A stretch of DNA of 64,000 nucleotides, from contig CAJKWK010000003.1 of assembly GCA_905203555.1 (NCBI GenBank), forward strand, positions 40,460-104,459, read 5' to 3'. Source of the DNA: an uncultured Lachnospiraceae bacterium. Its GTDB lineage: Bacteria > Bacillota > Clostridia > Lachnospirales > Lachnospiraceae. Numbering within the stretch: position 1 is the stretch's first letter; each line of letters opens with the position of its first letter. The translations under genes were made by a program, and so were the position numbers. The notes beneath the pieces are model-generated. The model did not search any database, was not told where the DNA came from, and saw nothing but the letters and a program-made list of their open reading frames with translations. Shown here in pieces: positions 16,488 to 25,250 of the stretch.

Positions 16488-18440
16488 ATGATACTCGCAT
16501 GCCATAATTTATCAAAATCATTCGGAGAACACACCATTGTCCGTAATGGTTCTTTTCACATAGAAGACCGGGAAAAAGCTGCCCTTGTCGGTGTCAATGG
16601 TGCAGGTAAATCTACAATTTTGAAAATGATCATGAACGAAGAACTGCCTGATGACGGCACCATTGTTCTGACAAAAGGAAAAACAATTGGTTATCTTGCC
16701 CAACAGCAGTCACTCACTGAAGGAGATACCATTTATGAAGAATTAAGAACAGCAAAAGCCGATCTGATAGAAATGGAACAGCAGATCCGCTCCATTGAAT
16801 TGGAATTAAAACATCTTTCCGGAGTGGCTTTAGAACAACGCTTAAATACATACCACCGGCTTATGTCTGAATTCGAATCCCGCAATGGATATGCTTATGA
16901 AAGCGAAATTGTTGGTGTTCTGAAAGGATTGGGATTCAAAGAAGAGGAATTTGCAAAACAGACCTCTACCCTTTCCGGCGGACAAAAAACACGTGTTTCC
17001 TTAGGTAAACTCCTTTTAACAAAACCGGATATTTTACTACTGGACGAGCCTACAAACCATTTAGATCTAAATTCCATCACCTGGTTGGAAACCTATCTTT
17101 TAAATTACCCGGGAGCTGTTTTCATCGTTTCTCACGACCGCTTTTTCTTAAACCGCGTTGTAACAAAAGTCGTTGAGATAGAAAATGCCGCTGTCCGCAT
17201 GTACACCGGCAACTACAAAGCCTATGCAGATAAAAAGAAACTGATTCGCGATGCTCAGATGAAAGAATATCTGAATCAACAGCGTGAAATCAAACACCAG
17301 GAAGCTGTTATTGAAAAACTTCGGTCCTTTAACCGCGAAAAATCAATCAAGCGGGCAGAAAGCCGCGAAAAAATGTTAGATAAAATTCAGGTTCTTGAAA
17401 AACCGCAGGAAACCTCTCAGGAAATGCATTTTTCACTGGAGCCTTCCTGTATCAGCGGAAATGATGTTCTAAAAATCGAACATCTTACAAAATGCTTTGA
17501 TACTCAATGTTTATTTTCCGATATCAGCTTTGAAATCAAACGTGGAGAACATGTTGCTATCATTGGAGATAATGGAACCGGAAAAACAACGCTCTTAAAA
17601 ATTCTGAATCAAATTGTTGATGCAGATTCCGGTTCTTATGAACTCGGAGCCAAAGTTAAAATCGGATATTACGACCAGGAACACCACGTACTGCATGATC
17701 AAAAAAGTATTTTTGATGAAATTTCCGATGACTATCCGACTTTAACCAATACAGCAATCCGCAATACATTAGCAGCATTTCAATTTACCGGAGATAATGT
17801 TTTCAAACTCGTAGGCGATCTGAGCGGTGGAGAAAAAGGTCGTGTTTCCCTCGCAAAACTTATGCTTTCCGAAGCAAATTTCCTGATTCTGGATGAGCCG
17901 ACCAACCATTTGGACATCCTTTCAAAAGAGATCCTTGAGCAGGCACTGAACGAGTATACCGGAACCGTTTTATATGTTTCCCATGACCGTTATTTTATCA
18001 ACCAAACGGCAACGCGTATTCTGGAGCTTGTCAACCATTCTTTTGTAAATTATATCGGAAATTATGACTATTATTTAGAAAAAAAAGAAGAACTTACCCT
18101 TGCCTATACAGGTTCTGCAAAATCGCCGACCGGAGGTTTTGTAAATACTCAATCACAAAATTTTGAACCAACAGCCTCTGCAGTTACGTCCGATTCAAAA
18201 GCCAGCTGGCAAGAACAAAAGGAACAACAGGCAAGAGAACGAAAGCGAAAAAACGAATTAAAAAAGACCGAGGAACGAATTGCTTCTCTGGAAGAACGCA
18301 ATCAAGAAATCGATGAGCAAATGACGCTTGAAGAAGTATACACAAATTCTGTGAAATGCCAGGAGCTTGCAATCGAAAAAGATCAAAATAATTCTGAATT
18401 AGAGCTTTTATACGAAAAATGGGAAGAACTCGCCGAATAA
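16488..18440 (+). CDS. ABC-F family ATPase (YdiF-like)
   Basis: A 650-residue protein with two ABC domains and no membrane segments. Walker A motifs are GVNGAGKS (35-42) and GDNGTGKT (about 357). Signature motifs are LSGGQ and LSGGE, each followed by a DEPTNHLD Walker B. The linker between domains (about 245-305) is charged and helical, as in ribosome-binding ABC-F proteins. A C-terminal coiled coil lies at about 575-650. ABC-F proteins act at the ribosomal E site in translation or antibiotic protection. Adjacency to rex supports the housekeeping YdiF type rather than a resistance factor. Confidence 0.92.
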   Translation: MILACHNLSKSFGEHTIVRNGSFHIEDREKAALVGVNGAGKSTILKMIMNEELPDDGTIVLTKGKTIGYLAQQQSLTEGDTIYEELRTAKADLIEMEQQIRSIELELKHLSGVALEQRLNTYHRLMSEFESRNGYAYESEIVGVLKGLGFKEEEFAKQTSTLSGGQKTRVSLGKLLLTKPDILLLDEPTNHLDLNSITWLETYLLNYPGAVFIVSHDRFFLNRVVTKVVEIENAAVRMYTGNYKAYADKKKLIRDAQMKEYLNQQREIKHQEAVIEKLRSFNREKSIKRAESREKMLDKIQVLEKPQETSQEMHFSLEPSCISGNDVLKIEHLTKCFDTQCLFSDISFEIKRGEHVAIIGDNGTGKTTLLKILNQIVDADSGSYELGAKVKIGYYDQEHHVLHDQKSIFDEISDDYPTLTNTAIRNTLAAFQFTGDNVFKLVGDLSGGEKGRVSLAKLMLSEANFLILDEPTNHLDILSKEILEQALNEYTGTVLYVSHDRYFINQTATRILELVNHSFVNYIGNYDYYLEKKEELTLAYTGSAKSPTGGFVNTQSQNFEPTASAVTSDSKASWQEQKEQQARERKRKNELKKTEERIASLEERNQEIDEQMTLEEVYTNSVKCQELAIEKDQNNSELELLYEKWEELAE

Positions 18441-18461
18441 AAAAACGCACATATAAAAAGC

Positions 18462-18510
18462 AGGACTGCCTTCCGTTCTACTACAGAGGAAGACAGTCCT
18501 ATTTTATTTT
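18462..18510. terminator. bidirectional terminator between the ABC-F gene and icd
   Basis: A hairpin with AGGACTG-CTTCC arms (13 bp with one mismatch), followed by ATTTTATTTT on the plus strand and GCTTTTTATA on the minus strand. It sits between convergent genes. Confidence 0.85.
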
Positions 18511-18511
18511 C

Positions 18512-19708
18512 TTACAGTCGGGTTGCAATTGCTTTGATAAACTCTTCACTATTTAATACTTTTGGATTTTCGATTGTAGTGATCAAAGCAAGATCTTTTG
18601 TCATTTCTCCGGCTTCAATCGTATCAATTGTAGCCTTCTCCAGCTTATCAGCGAATTCCATCAATTCCTGATTGCCATCTAATTCTCCACGTTTACGAAG
18701 TGCTCCTGTCCATGCAAAAATAGTTGCCACAGAGTTTGTAGAAGTCTCTTCTCCCTTTAAATGTTTATAATAATGACGCTGTACAGTTCCATGGGCAGCT
18801 TCGTATTCATAATATCCATCCGGAGATACCAATACAGAAGTCATCATTGCAAGAGAACCGAAAGCAGAAGACACCATATCACTCATAACATCTCCATCAT
18901 AGTTCTTACAAGCCCAGATATATCCTCCCTCTGACTTCATGACACGTGCTACCGCATCATCGATCAAAGTATAGAAATATTCGATTCCTGCCGCCTTGAA
19001 CTGCTCCGCATATTCAGCATCATAGATTTCCTGGAAAATATCTTTAAATGTATGATCATATTTTTTCGATATTGTATCTTTTGTAGCAAACCAAAGATCC
19101 TGTTTCGTATCTAATGCATAGTTGAAACAGCTTCTTGCAAAACTTTCAATGGAATTGTTAATATTATGCATTCCCTGCACGATTCCAGGACCTGCAAAGT
19201 TATGTACCAATTCTCTTGTCTCACTTCCATCTTCAGAAGTATAGACCAGCTCAACTTTACCGGCAGCAGGTATTTTCATTTCTGATCCTTTATATACATC
19301 TCCATAAGCATGTCTTGCAATCGTAATTGGTTTCTTCCAATTCTTCACACATGGCTCAATTCCTTTTACTACGATTGGAGCACGAAATACCGTTCCATCC
19401 AGAATTGCACGAATCGTTCCATTTGGACTCTTCCACATTTCTTTCAGATCATATTCATCCATACGTGCCGCATTTGGAGTAATTGTTGCACATTTTACTG
19501 CTACCTTATATTTTTTTGTAGCATTAGCAGAATCAACAGTTACCTGATCATCTGTTTCATTTCTATGTTCCAGTCCAAGGTCATAATACTCTGTATTCAA
19601 CTCAATATATGGCTCCAGAAGATTTTCTTTGATCATCTTCCAGAGAATCCTTGTCATTTCATCGCCGTCCATCTCCACGAGTGGTGTTGTCATTTTGATT
19701 TTTTCCAT
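18512..19708 (-). CDS. icd: NADP-dependent isocitrate dehydrogenase (eukaryote-like subfamily)
   Basis: A 398-residue enzyme starting at the ATG nine bases after AGGAGG; an upstream TTG is too close to that site. The ordering of conserved segments (TPLVEMDGDEMTR at the start, SPNGTIRAILDGTVFRAPI near 93, NYDGDVMSDM near 265, AAHGTVQRHY near 305) marks the dimeric eukaryote-like type. It makes 2-oxoglutarate from isocitrate, with NADPH. It is last in an operon with a Re-citrate synthase-like gene and a GntR regulator, so it probably feeds glutamate synthesis. No aconitase gene is in the window. Confidence 0.95.
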   Translation of the reverse strand: MEKIKMTTPLVEMDGDEMTRILWKMIKENLLEPYIELNTEYYDLGLEHRNETDDQVTVDSANATKKYKVAVKCATITPNAARMDEYDLKEMWKSPNGTIRAILDGTVFRAPIVVKGIEPCVKNWKKPITIARHAYGDVYKGSEMKIPAAGKVELVYTSEDGSETRELVHNFAGPGIVQGMHNINNSIESFARSCFNYALDTKQDLWFATKDTISKKYDHTFKDIFQEIYDAEYAEQFKAAGIEYFYTLIDDAVARVMKSEGGYIWACKNYDGDVMSDMVSSAFGSLAMMTSVLVSPDGYYEYEAAHGTVQRHYYKHLKGEETSTNSVATIFAWTGALRKRGELDGNQELMEFADKLEKATIDTIEAGEMTKDLALITTIENPKVLNSEEFIKAIATRL

Positions 19709-19773
19709 TGTCAAACTCCTCCTGATTCTAACATACTTATACGATTTTCAAACCGGTCCCCTCATTTCAATTA

Positions 19774-20439
19774 CTATTTCTGACCAAACCCTTGCTTTTT
19801 CAAATTCTGTATCACATGTAAAATATGTTCATTCGCAAGCTGTTCTGCCAAGTCTGCATCCTTATCCCGGATAGCACGCAAAATCTGCTTGTGCTCACGA
19901 ATCGACTTTCGCGCACGCTCCTCTGATACGATCGAAGACTTTCTTGCCATTTGTACATATCTGTGAAAATCAGTTAATACATGTCCCAAAATCCGACTGT
20001 CTGAAGCCTCATATAAAACTGCATGGAATCTGCCATCCAAAATTGCAATCTGCTCTGTATTATTGTGCCCTTCTTTCTTCATATGGAACTCTGAAAGAAG
20101 AACAATCTCTTCTAATTCATCCAACTGCTCTTCTGTAATATGTTCTGTTGCCCAACGGGCACACAATCCTTCCAACAAAGACCGCACCGTATAAATATCC
20201 CGGACATCCTTCGCTGTAATCCCGGTTACATAAGCCCCTTTGTTTGGAACAATTGTAACCAATCCTTCCAGCTCCAGCTGACGAAGCGCTTCTCTGACAG
20301 GAGTTCTGCTGACTCCAAGCTCTTTACCGATCGTATTTTCACGCAGCTCATCCTGCTCTTTATAAACGCCATTTAAAATATTATCCCGAATCTTCTGAAA
20401 GACCCGGTTGCTTAGCGAATGTTCCTGATACTCTTCCAT
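19774..20439 (-). CDS. GntR/FadR-family transcriptional regulator
   Basis: A 221-residue regulator. The N-terminal winged helix (about 8-75) has the GntR helix-turn-helix core LGVSRTPVREALRQLELEGL. The C-terminal all-helical FCD ligand domain has the His-rich metal and ligand pattern expected (around 137-210). It sits between the Re-citrate synthase-like gene (20 bases upstream) and icd (66 bases downstream), so it is part of the operon. A perfect palindrome covers the operon promoter and is its likely autoregulatory site. The effector, perhaps a tricarboxylic or dicarboxylic acid, is unknown. Confidence 0.9.
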   Translation of the reverse strand: MEEYQEHSLSNRVFQKIRDNILNGVYKEQDELRENTIGKELGVSRTPVREALRQLELEGLVTIVPNKGAYVTGITAKDVRDIYTVRSLLEGLCARWATEHITEEQLDELEEIVLLSEFHMKKEGHNNTEQIAILDGRFHAVLYEASDSRILGHVLTDFHRYVQMARKSSIVSEERARKSIREHKQILRAIRDKDADLAEQLANEHILHVIQNLKKQGFGQK

Positions 20440-20458
20440 TCTACTACACAGCCTCCTG

Positions 20459-21847
20459 TTACAATGTTATATGCAGCGTCTCACATACACTGTTTATTTT
20501 CTCAACTAATTCCTCATCTGTCAAGACTGTAATCCGACCTTCTTCATATTCTTTATCAATCCATGCCTTTACTGCTCTGACAAGTTCTGAATTCTTATCC
20601 ACCTGTTTATCTTTTGGTAATTTGTAATATGTGTTGATCCAATAAGCAATTCCTGCAACTCCTGAAGTATTCGATATTGCAACCATCGCCGGTCTGTTCA
20701 AAAACTTCTCTGTATCAAACACATTGTAGATTTCCTCATTTTTCAACATTCCATCCGCATGGATTCCCGCTCTTGTTACATTAAAATTTTTTCCTACAAA
20801 CGGGGTACGTGACGGCACACGATATCCAATCTCTTTTTCATAATATTCTGCCAGTTCTGTAATCACTGTCGTATCCATACCATCTAAAGTCCCACGAAGC
20901 TGCGCATACTCAAACACCATTGCTTCCAATGGAGTATTTCCTGTTCTCTCTCCGATTCCAAATAAAGAACAGTTTACGCCACTGGCGCCATAGAGCCAAG
21001 CAGTAGTCGAATTGCTGACTGCTTTATAAAAATCATTATGTCCATGAAATTCAATTAATTCACTAGGCACACCTGCATGAACCATTATTCCATAAATAAT
21101 TCCCGGAATTGAACGTGGAATCACTGCTCCCGGATAATTCACACCATATCCCATTGTATCACAAACACGTATTTTCACAGGAATCTGGTATTCTTCCATC
21201 AATTTCATCAGTTCGACACAAAACGGAATCACAAAACCATAAATATCAGAACGCGTAATGTCTTCCAAATGACATCTTGGACGTATTCCTGTTTCCATAC
21301 ACTCTCTTACAATAGAAAGGTAGTGTTCCATTGCTTCCCGTCTGGTCATTTTTAATTTATAAAAAATGTGATAATCAGAACAACTTACGAGTATCCCTGT
21401 TTCTTTTAATCCAATCTCTTTAACAAGCTCAAAATCCTTCTTACTTGCCCGGATCCAACTTGTTATTTCGGGAAATTCATAACCTTTTTCCATACATTTA
21501 TACACTGCATCTCTGTCTTTTTTACTATATAAGAAGAATTCACACTGGCGTATCTTTCCATTTGGTCCTCCCAGCCTGTGAAAATAATCATAAATAGTTA
21601 CAATCTGCTCTGTTGTATATGGAGCTCTGGACTGCTGACCATCGCGGAAAGTCGTATCTGTAATCCAGATCTCATCCGGCATATGATGTGGAACAATACG
21701 GTCATTGAAAGCAATTTTCGGAATTTCATCATACCGGAATAAATTGCGGAATGTGTTTGGTGTCTTTACATCCACAAGCGGATACATATGCTCTTCCAAT
21801 TCTAATAAATTCGTATGATAGTTAAAAAAAACTTTTCGATTTTCCAT
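20459..21847 (-). CDS. Re-type citrate synthase-like DRE-TIM metallolyase
   Basis: A 462-residue protein of the isopropylmalate/homocitrate synthase superfamily. It has DTTFRDGQQSRAPYT (64-78, metal Asp and catalytic Arg), the metal histidines in EFHGHND (near 258), and GIGERTGNTPLE (near 290). It lacks the C-terminal LeuA leucine-binding domain. Sequence style and operon partners (icd and a GntR regulator) fit the anaerobic Re-citrate synthase known from Clostridium kluyveri. That enzyme joins acetyl-CoA and oxaloacetate. 2-isopropylmalate or homocitrate synthase are alternatives; leuB elsewhere in the window makes an isopropylmalate role worth excluding. Confidence 0.75.
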   Translation of the reverse strand: MENRKVFFNYHTNLLELEEHMYPLVDVKTPNTFRNLFRYDEIPKIAFNDRIVPHHMPDEIWITDTTFRDGQQSRAPYTTEQIVTIYDYFHRLGGPNGKIRQCEFFLYSKKDRDAVYKCMEKGYEFPEITSWIRASKKDFELVKEIGLKETGILVSCSDYHIFYKLKMTRREAMEHYLSIVRECMETGIRPRCHLEDITRSDIYGFVIPFCVELMKLMEEYQIPVKIRVCDTMGYGVNYPGAVIPRSIPGIIYGIMVHAGVPSELIEFHGHNDFYKAVSNSTTAWLYGASGVNCSLFGIGERTGNTPLEAMVFEYAQLRGTLDGMDTTVITELAEYYEKEIGYRVPSRTPFVGKNFNVTRAGIHADGMLKNEEIYNVFDTEKFLNRPAMVAISNTSGVAGIAYWINTYYKLPKDKQVDKNSELVRAVKAWIDKEYEEGRITVLTDEELVEKINSVCETLHITL

Positions 21848-21889
21848 GATTGCTTCCTCCTAATAATCACATTTATGTATTCTTGAATC

Positions 21890-21917
21890 CTTGTATAATT
21901 GTATACAATTATACAAG
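21890..21917. promoter_or_regulatory. 28-bp perfect palindrome, probable GntR-family operator
   Basis: The left half CTTGTATAATTGTA is exactly the reverse complement of the right half. The centre TTGTATACAA resembles operators of FadR-type GntR proteins. It covers the -10 box and most of the spacer of the promoter for the downstream operon, which encodes such a protein. Confidence 0.75.
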
Positions 21918-21926
21918 TTATGTCAA
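21898..21926 (-). promoter_or_regulatory. sigma-A promoter of the Re-citrate synthase/gntR/icd operon
   Basis: Minus strand: perfect TTGACA, 17-bp spacer, TACAAT. The palindrome overlaps it, consistent with repression by steric block. Confidence 0.8.
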
Positions 21927-21954
21927 TACCTTTTTCGTTTTAATGTGTTAAATT

Positions 21955-22031
21955 AAAAAAGCCTTCTTTTCTCAGAAAATTGAAAAGAATTCTATAACTA
22001 TCATTGATTTGATAATTACAGAATTCTTTTC
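21955..22031 (-). terminator. terminator after the UroD-type methyltransferase gene, with overlapping alternative hairpins
   Basis: On the minus strand a long hairpin (22031-21982; GAAAAGAATTCT arms) comes first. A second possible stem (TTCTTTTC with GAAAAGAA) uses the 3' arm of the first and ends in TTTTTT at 21960-21955. The two cannot form fully together. This may be an ordinary tandem terminator or an attenuator. Confidence 0.65.
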
Positions 22032-22072
22032 ATCTGGCAAATTGATTCTATCTGTTATTTAATTCGCACTTC

Positions 22073-23077
22073 TTATTTATAATACTCTTCTACCGCATCA
22101 AAGAACGCCTGAATATTTTCTATCGGTGTCTGCGGTGGCATATCACATCCGCTGGAGATCACAAAGTTTGGATATTTACTGCAGTTTTCTAATAATTTTA
22201 ACGCCTCTTTCCGCACTTCCTCAGGTGTTCCGTTTCTCAAAACACCTGCCGGATCCAGATTGCCAACGACCACTGCATCAGCTGGCAGTCCTTTTAATGT
22301 TGTCTCCATATCTACAGCATTTCCTACACTATATGATCCTACACCAATCTCCCGGATATTATCTAACAGCGGAATAATATTTCCACAATTATGATACATA
22401 ATCATAAAATTCTCATCCTCTACTGCATCTCGAATTCTCTGCACATACGGAGTAGAAAATTCTTTGATCAAACTCGGAGAGAGCAGCCCTGCTGCCGGCT
22501 CTGCAATTGCAATTCCGTTAGCTCCAGCTTCTTTAAACGCCAGCGAATACGCAATCAGAAATTCCGTTGCTTTCTCTAATACAGTCTCCACCAATTCCGG
22601 TTCTTCATAACAAAGAATCATTATTTCTGTCATATCCAGCAATCTACCTGCCAGGGAAAACGGTCCGATAATCCCCGCAAGAACCGGTCTGTCTGTAATC
22701 CGCTGTGCTGCCTCCTTTATTCCCTTAATGCATTCTCCTGTACGTCCTGCTCCTACCTTCGGCACCTCCAGCTGATCGGCCTCTTCCTCATCATGAACCA
22801 ATGCAGCCGTAACTGTTGGAACTTCATCTTCAAAATAGCTGACAGGACTTCCAAATGCTTCCGCTTCCACTGACAAATCCATCAAACTAAACGCCGCACC
22901 TGTATTAAATTTTTTTGCAATTGCCTCCATACAGTCTGCCTGCAAACTTCCATTTCTCACCAGTTCCTCTACCGTATGTCCAATCAGCTGAACTCCCGGA
23001 AAAGATAAAATCGGGGCTGCTTTTTTCCGCTCTGACTTGATGGTTTCAGCCACCCATTCTTTCATATTCATTTTCAT
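22073..23077 (-). CDS. UroD/MtaA-family corrinoid-linked methyltransferase
   Basis: A 334-residue protein of the uroporphyrinogen decarboxylase fold. It is too divergent for haem synthesis. It has the zinc motif of MtaA/CmuA-type methyltransferases: His229-x-Cys231 and Cys311. In methanogens such enzymes move a methyl group from a methylated corrinoid protein to coenzyme M. In bacteria lacking coenzyme M the acceptor is probably tetrahydrofolate or another thiol. It lies at the end of the M24-MFS-ThrE-lyase series, 97 bases after the lyase, and may also have its own weak promoter. It fits the corrinoid protein and MttB-like enzyme at 29.5-34.1 kb. Confidence 0.8.
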   Translation of the reverse strand: MKMNMKEWVAETIKSERKKAAPILSFPGVQLIGHTVEELVRNGSLQADCMEAIAKKFNTGAAFSLMDLSVEAEAFGSPVSYFEDEVPTVTAALVHDEEEADQLEVPKVGAGRTGECIKGIKEAAQRITDRPVLAGIIGPFSLAGRLLDMTEIMILCYEEPELVETVLEKATEFLIAYSLAFKEAGANGIAIAEPAAGLLSPSLIKEFSTPYVQRIRDAVEDENFMIMYHNCGNIIPLLDNIREIGVGSYSVGNAVDMETTLKGLPADAVVVGNLDPAGVLRNGTPEEVRKEALKLLENCSKYPNFVISSGCDMPPQTPIENIQAFFDAVEEYYK

Positions 23078-23174
23078 TCTCTGTTCCTCCTCGAATGGTT
23101 CATTTTTCTAAATCATAACATTTTTCCAAAATTATTCTTGTAGTAAATCTATTTTTTTTGTCATAATTTAAGAT

Positions 23175-24767
23175 TTAGCGGGCAGCATCTCGAATATCCT
23201 GCTCTTTCGCCAATTGCGCTCCACATGGAGTAATGCATAATCCACCCTTGCAGGTACATCGTAATTCCGAAGGAAGCTGTTTTCCTACTCGAAATAAAGT
23301 CTCAGCCGTCTGATCCAGTGGTATTAACGGATCAAATCCACCCATAATCATATTTGCAGATACAACCGCATTTGCTGCTGACATTGCATTTCTATTGATA
23401 CATGGAATCTGCACCAACCCGGCTACCGGATCACAAATTGTCCCAAGAATATTCTGAACAGCACAAGATGCAGCCATACAGCACTGTTCCGGAGTTCCGC
23501 CCATCATATACACAAGCGCTCCCGCAGCCATTCCCGATGCCGCCCCCGGCTCCACCTGACATCCATATAATTCAGCCGAATAATTGCAATCTTTACTCAT
23601 TACAATTCCTATTACAGAAGTTACAAACATCGCTTTTACTTTTTCTTCCATAGAGAGCCCCAGATGATTTGCTGTTCCAAGAACAGCTCCCGGAAAGATT
23701 CCCGCCGAACCGCCTGTAGGAGCACAAAGTACAACGCCCATAGCACTGCTGTATTCCATTGTAGCCATGGCCCATGGAACTGCCGTATTCAACACACCCA
23801 TGTCCAACGCTTTTGTATTCTTCTTTATATACTGTTCCACTTTTCCCGCTGTTGGCTCAATGATGCCAGACATATCAATTTCACCTTTTAATGCCTCTTT
23901 GGAACTATGTTCCATAGTCTCAACTACACCTTCCATGTACTTCCAAACTGCTTCATAGTCCCAACCACTTCGAGCCATTTCATATGCGATCCCAAGTTCC
24001 CATAATTCTTTTCCGTTTTCTTTTGAAACCTTCAGCATTTCTTCCGCACTTACAAACGGAATTTTTGCATGCCGATTGGATGGAACAGCTAATACCGGTT
24101 TTACATATCTTACTTCTTCTACATGTTCCATTTCTTTCACTTTTTCCAAAAATTCTTTCGGTACTTCCATACGTTGCTTTAAATTAATCAAACATTTTCC
24201 TTCAAAACTTGAAATAGCATTTCCTTCATCCTCCGGAAGCCTTGCCTGCAATTGTTCCATAAACTGCTCTGCATCCCTTTCCGAATAATCCGTAAAAATA
24301 AGAACCTCATAGCAATCTCCTACAATCGTAATCGGATATCCATCTACTTGTAACAATTTAACTGTTCCGCCTCCAGTAGAATCCGAATGCACCTCCACCA
24401 CTTTTCCTTCTGTATTTTCAAGGATTAAATGAGAAATATTGGGTACAGTCGGCGGGAAATCCTCGATTACAAATTCTACTTCTATTCCAGCCGCCTTCGC
24501 ATCTGAAAATGAATTTCTCAATGCAGGGTCTTCCGGTCTTCTTCCCAGCAAACCATTGACATAGCCCATATCAGACCTCTGTCCCTTATACATTAACGTA
24601 TACGCCCCTTCTTTTGCAAACGCGATTGTCGCCTTTTTTAACGCCCCTGGCAACAACTGTTGTGCCAGATAGCCAATGCGAGAAGGACCGCAAGTATGAG
24701 AACTGGATGGTCCAATCATAACCGGTCCTACAATATCATTAAATACGCTTGGATTTTGTCTTTTCAT
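23175..24767 (-). CDS. fused iron-sulfur L-serine dehydratase-type lyase
   Basis: A 530-residue fusion of beta (about 1-230) and alpha (about 260-505) domains of the iron-sulfur serine dehydratases. GPSSSHTCGPSRIG is near the N-terminus (19-32). Likely [4Fe-4S] cysteines lie among Cys348, Cys403, Cys445 and Cys456, in the motifs CAPTGGSAG, GCQVEPG, CDPVAG and PCINRN. The extra Cys-rich tail is unusual (CTCKGGLCITPCG, 504-516). The usual reaction is L-serine to pyruvate plus ammonia. Its ATGA overlap with a ThrE-like gene and its place in a methyltransferase locus suggest it may act on serine or a related demethylated amino acid. Substrate is an inference. Confidence 0.85.
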   Translation of the reverse strand: MKRQNPSVFNDIVGPVMIGPSSSHTCGPSRIGYLAQQLLPGALKKATIAFAKEGAYTLMYKGQRSDMGYVNGLLGRRPEDPALRNSFSDAKAAGIEVEFVIEDFPPTVPNISHLILENTEGKVVEVHSDSTGGGTVKLLQVDGYPITIVGDCYEVLIFTDYSERDAEQFMEQLQARLPEDEGNAISSFEGKCLINLKQRMEVPKEFLEKVKEMEHVEEVRYVKPVLAVPSNRHAKIPFVSAEEMLKVSKENGKELWELGIAYEMARSGWDYEAVWKYMEGVVETMEHSSKEALKGEIDMSGIIEPTAGKVEQYIKKNTKALDMGVLNTAVPWAMATMEYSSAMGVVLCAPTGGSAGIFPGAVLGTANHLGLSMEEKVKAMFVTSVIGIVMSKDCNYSAELYGCQVEPGAASGMAAGALVYMMGGTPEQCCMAASCAVQNILGTICDPVAGLVQIPCINRNAMSAANAVVSANMIMGGFDPLIPLDQTAETLFRVGKQLPSELRCTCKGGLCITPCGAQLAKEQDIRDAAR

Positions 24768-25234
24768 AGTTTCTCTCCTCGTTTTCTATTAAAATCACAT
24801 ATTTTTGAAATTGCACTTGACGGAATCTCAAAGGTAAATAAAATTCCCAAAACAATAGCTACCGCAATCCCCAGTGTATGTCTTCCATACCCCGAACATT
24901 GAAATATATTTCCTTCTATTAAATAATAAATAGTCCAATATATCCCTACTCCGGGGACAAGCGGAAAAATTCCAGACAATAAAAATACCGTAACAGGACA
25001 TTTTACACTTGTACTGCAGATTCTGGAGCATAACACAACAAATACTGTCGCACACAACGTACTTATATAAGAAGAAACATTTGTTGCATTTGTTAACAGC
25101 CAGCAGATCCCCCATCCCAGACCGCCTATCACACCACAGTGCAAATAATATTTATGCGGAACCTGAAAAATAGAAGAAAAAGCAATTGTACCCAGAAATG
25201 CAGCAAAAAATTGAGATAATAACGATATAACCAT
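24764..25234 (-). CDS. threonine/serine exporter ThrE-like C-terminal half (DUF3815 family)
   Basis: The start is the ATG seven bases after GGAGG, giving 156 residues. There are about four or five hydrophobic membrane segments and no soluble domain. With the preceding gene it makes the split version of ThrE, whose single-chain form exports threonine and serine in Corynebacterium. The stop overlaps the lyase start as ATGA. Transport direction and substrate here are unknown; the context suggests an amino acid made or used by the locus. Confidence 0.75.
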   Translation of the reverse strand: MVISLLSQFFAAFLGTIAFSSIFQVPHKYYLHCGVIGGLGWGICWLLTNATNVSSYISTLCATVFVVLCSRICSTSVKCPVTVFLLSGIFPLVPGVGIYWTIYYLIEGNIFQCSGYGRHTLGIAVAIVLGILFTFEIPSSAISKICDFNRKRGEKL

Positions 25235-25250
25235 GCATCTTCCTCCGTTT

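Noticed and set aside
22073..23077. Uroporphyrinogen decarboxylase for haem synthesis (hemE)
   Set aside because: The His-x-Cys and Cys zinc motif and the corrinoid context identify the MtaA-like methyltransferase branch; no other haem gene is near.
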